Part shown: positions 62,210 through 64,000 of the stretch, in pieces
Numbering within the stretch: the first letter of the stretch is position 1
How the letters are laid out: every line of letters begins with the position of its first letter
Notes under the pieces: generated by a model
The model's input: the letters and a program-made list of their open reading frames with translations, nothing else
The model's database searches: none
Told to the model about the DNA's origin: nothing
Made by a program: the position numbers and the translations under genes
DNA from: Lysobacterales bacterium
Lineage (GTDB): Bacteria; Pseudomonadota; Gammaproteobacteria; Xanthomonadales; SZUA-5
Length of the DNA stretch: 64,000 nt
Assembly (NCBI GenBank): GCA_022844165.1
Contig: JALHMH010000001.1
Span: 124,001 to 188,000, forward strand
Reading direction: 5' to 3'

Positions 62210-63931
62210 TCAATGTGCGATGTGCGAGGCCGACCCTGCGCCGCGCGGAATGCGGATCGACTCGACCAGATCCTGCACGTGCTGCGGCGGCGGTGGGGTC
62301 AGGCGCGAGACCACGATCGCCACGGCGAAGTTGATCAGCATGCCAATCGAACCGATGCCCTCTGGCGAGACGCCGAACAGCCAGTTCTCTTTCACATTGG
62401 CTGCCATAGGTGTCATGAAAATGCCCTTGAAGTAGAGGATGTATCCGATGGTGAAGACCATGCCGGCGATCATGCCACTCACGGCACCGTGGGCATTCGT
62501 GCGTTTGTCGAAAATGCCGAGCAGGATGGCCGGGAAGAAGCTGGCCGCCGCAAGGCCGAACGCAAAAGCCACCACTTCGGCGACAAAGCCAGGCGGATAA
62601 ATACCGAGCAGCCCGGCGATGCCGATCGCAACCGCAGCGGCAATGCGCGCAAAGAGCAGTTCCTGTTTCTCGGAAATACTCGGCATCACCACTTTCTTCA
62701 GCAGGTCATGCGAGATGGCGGAGGATATCACCAGCAGCAAGCCTGCTGCCGTCGACAATGCCGCCGCCAGCCCGCCAGCCGCGATCAATGCGATCACCCA
62801 GGCTGGCAGGTTGGCGATTTCCGGATTGGCCAGCACCATGATGTCCCGGTCGATCGTCATCTCGTTGCGGGCATCTCCGGCATAGAACATCCGACCGTCT
62901 CCGTTTTTGTCTTCCCACTTGATCAGCCCGGTTTTCTCCCAGTTCGCGACCCAGGTGGGCGCCTCTTCGTAAAGCGTACCGACGCTGTCCGGACCGTTGA
63001 TGGTGTCGATCATGTTGACGCGCGCAAAGGTAGCAACAGCAGGCGCTGTGGTGTACAAAATGGCGATGAACAGCAATGCCCAACCCGCCGATTTACGTGC
63101 ATCGCGAACTTTGGGCACCGTGAAAAAACGCACGATCACGTGGGGTAGGCCGGCGGTACCCACCATCAGCGCCAGGGTGATGCAAAACACATCGGCCATG
63201 CCTTTGCTGCCGTCCGTATAAGGCGCCAGACCCAGCGCGACATTCAGTCCATCGAGCTTGTCGAGCAGGTAGGTCCCAGAGCCATCGGCAAGCACGCCGC
63301 CCATGCCCGATTGCGGCAGGACATGCCCGGTCAACAGCATCGAAATGAAGATCGCCGGTACCATGTAAGCGAAGATCAGCACGCAATACTGCGCAACTTG
63401 CGTATAGGTGATGCCCTTCATGCCGCCCAGCACGGCGTAGAAAAATACGATGGCCATGCCAATGATGACGCCAGTCGTGATGTCCACTTCGAGGAAGCGA
63501 CTGAAGACAATGCCAACGCCACGCATCTGGCCGGCGACGTACGTGAAGGACACGAACAGGGCGCAGACCACAGCGACCAGGCGCGCGGTATCCGAGAAGT
63601 AGCGGTCGCCGACAAAGTCCGGTACCGTGAACTTGCCGAATTTGCGCAAGTAGGGTGCCAACAGCAGCGCGAGCAGAACGTAGCCGCCGGTCCAGCCGAG
63701 CAAATACACCGAGCCGTCATAGCCCATGAAAGAGATCAGTCCGGCCATCGAAATAAATGAGGCCGCGCTCATCCAGTCCGCCGCTGTAGCCATACCGTTG
63801 GCCACCGGATGCACGCCGCCGCCGGCGACGTAAAAGTCCTTGGTCGATGCCACGCGCGTCCAGAGCGCGATGCCGATGTAGAGGGCAAAACTCGCGCCCA
63901 CAATCAAATAGGTCCAGGCTTGAACAGACAT
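62210..63931 (-). CDS. Sodium:solute symporter, VC_2705-like (large subunit)
   Basis: 573 aa with about 13 membrane helices. It starts MSVQAWTYLIVGASFALYIGIALW, then KDFYVAGGGVHPVANGMATAADWMSAASFISMAG, the sodium:solute symporter signature region. It matches the acetate/monocarboxylate-type SSS members that work with a DUF4212 small subunit. The C-terminus ends SGSASHIAH-like. GAGGAG precedes the ATG and overlaps the stop of the upstream small subunit. Probable uptake of a small carboxylate. Confidence 0.92.
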   Translation of the reverse strand: MSVQAWTYLIVGASFALYIGIALWTRVASTKDFYVAGGGVHPVANGMATAADWMSAASFISMAGLISFMGYDGSVYLLGWTGGYVLLALLLAPYLRKFGKFTVPDFVGDRYFSDTARLVAVVCALFVSFTYVAGQMRGVGIVFSRFLEVDITTGVIIGMAIVFFYAVLGGMKGITYTQVAQYCVLIFAYMVPAIFISMLLTGHVLPQSGMGGVLADGSGTYLLDKLDGLNVALGLAPYTDGSKGMADVFCITLALMVGTAGLPHVIVRFFTVPKVRDARKSAGWALLFIAILYTTAPAVATFARVNMIDTINGPDSVGTLYEEAPTWVANWEKTGLIKWEDKNGDGRMFYAGDARNEMTIDRDIMVLANPEIANLPAWVIALIAAGGLAAALSTAAGLLLVISSAISHDLLKKVVMPSISEKQELLFARIAAAVAIGIAGLLGIYPPGFVAEVVAFAFGLAAASFFPAILLGIFDKRTNAHGAVSGMIAGMVFTIGYILYFKGIFMTPMAANVKENWLFGVSPEGIGSIGMLINFAVAIVVSRLTPPPPQHVQDLVESIRIPRGAGSASHIAH

Positions 63932-63934
63932 GGC

Positions 63935-64000
63935 TTACTCCTCATCCACTTCGTACTGGCGTTCGATTCGGTTCATCTTCCAGGCGTAGAAGAAAATGAG
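63935..64000 (-). CDS. DUF4212 symporter small subunit, C-terminal end (partial)
   Basis: The last 21 codons of a gene that enters from the right edge on the minus strand: LIFFYAWKMNRIERQYEVDEE and a TAA stop. The sequence and the position 3 bp upstream of the symporter ATG match the small subunit (DUF4212) of this transporter type. Only a fragment is in the window. Confidence 0.8.
   Translation of the reverse strand, partial: LIFFYAWKMNRIERQYEVDEE

Noticed and set aside
1..64000. CRISPR array, prophage or insertion sequence
   Set aside because: No regularly spaced direct repeats, no phage structural genes and no transposase-like frames were seen.

Overview
The window is a GC-rich, densely coded piece of a gammaproteobacterial chromosome. 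The gene content (FadE, Prc, MarC/YhgN, GreA, SelO next to TrmB and ThiG, a short H-NS-family protein, tryptophan dioxygenase plus ACMSD) and the many short start/stop overlaps fit the Lysobacterales (Xanthomonadales) best. This is inference from gene content; there is no rRNA here to confirm it. I see one tRNA, no CRISPR array, no transposase and no prophage, so this is mostly ordinary chromosome with scattered accessory genes.

Layout. 1-5040: a giant kinase/STAND-ATPase/GAF/GGDEF signalling protein. 5097-9000 (minus): lipoxygenase, GNAT acetyltransferase, membrane protein. 9080-10482 (plus): an alpha/beta-hydrolase with His at the nucleophile position, translationally coupled to a Pycsar-effector-like (PycTM) membrane protein. 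10533-12381 (minus): H-NS-like protein, tryptophan 2,3-dioxygenase and a small partner. 12533-13899 (plus): a beta-helix repeat protein and a DUF1415 protein. 13896-18212 (minus): CtpA-type protease, SelO, TrmB, ThiG. 18410-24588 (minus): two small proteins, a winged-helix/nSTAND/TPR membrane regulator and a PGAP1-like lipase, with members of a dispersed hairpin repeat between them. 24792-29773: MFS transporter, membrane-anchored protein, Ycf46-like AAA ATPase, DUF1223 lipoprotein and PspB-like protein. 30300-34407 (minus): a frame-disrupted serine beta-lactamase-like gene, a membrane-anchored protein, tRNA-Thr(UGU), and a three-gene methyltransferase unit preceded by a 16-bp palindrome. 34456-49508: acyltransferase-like protein, YkvA, a GRDP-like/TIGR04222 protein, a DUF6265-cyclophilin fusion, a methyltransferase, Prc, GreA, an S9 peptidase, an Lnt-like fusion, a GDSL hydrolase and a hotdog protein. 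49505-57289: FadE, a hydrolase facing a TetR gene, a second TetR gene facing a sterol-desaturase-family gene, a universal stress protein and ACMSD. 57352-64000: Grx4-type glutaredoxin, SDR, MarC, DUF4431-like protein, exonuclease, cNMP/CBS/DUF294 protein and a VC_2705-type sodium:solute symporter with the end of its small subunit.

Functional links. Tryptophan dioxygenase and ACMSD belong to the same kynurenine / 3-hydroxyanthranilate catabolic route but sit 45 kb apart. FadE and the overlapping hotdog gene point to fatty-acid turnover. The symporter, its small subunit, the cNMP/CBS/DUF294 protein and the DnaQ-like exonuclease form a recurrent neighbourhood. The least explained parts are the hydrolase/PycTM pair, the wHTH-nSTAND-TPR gene with its lipase neighbour, and two families of dispersed non-coding repeats: a two-hairpin element of about 110 bp, and a 74-bp element present near 11.1 kb and 62.1 kb.
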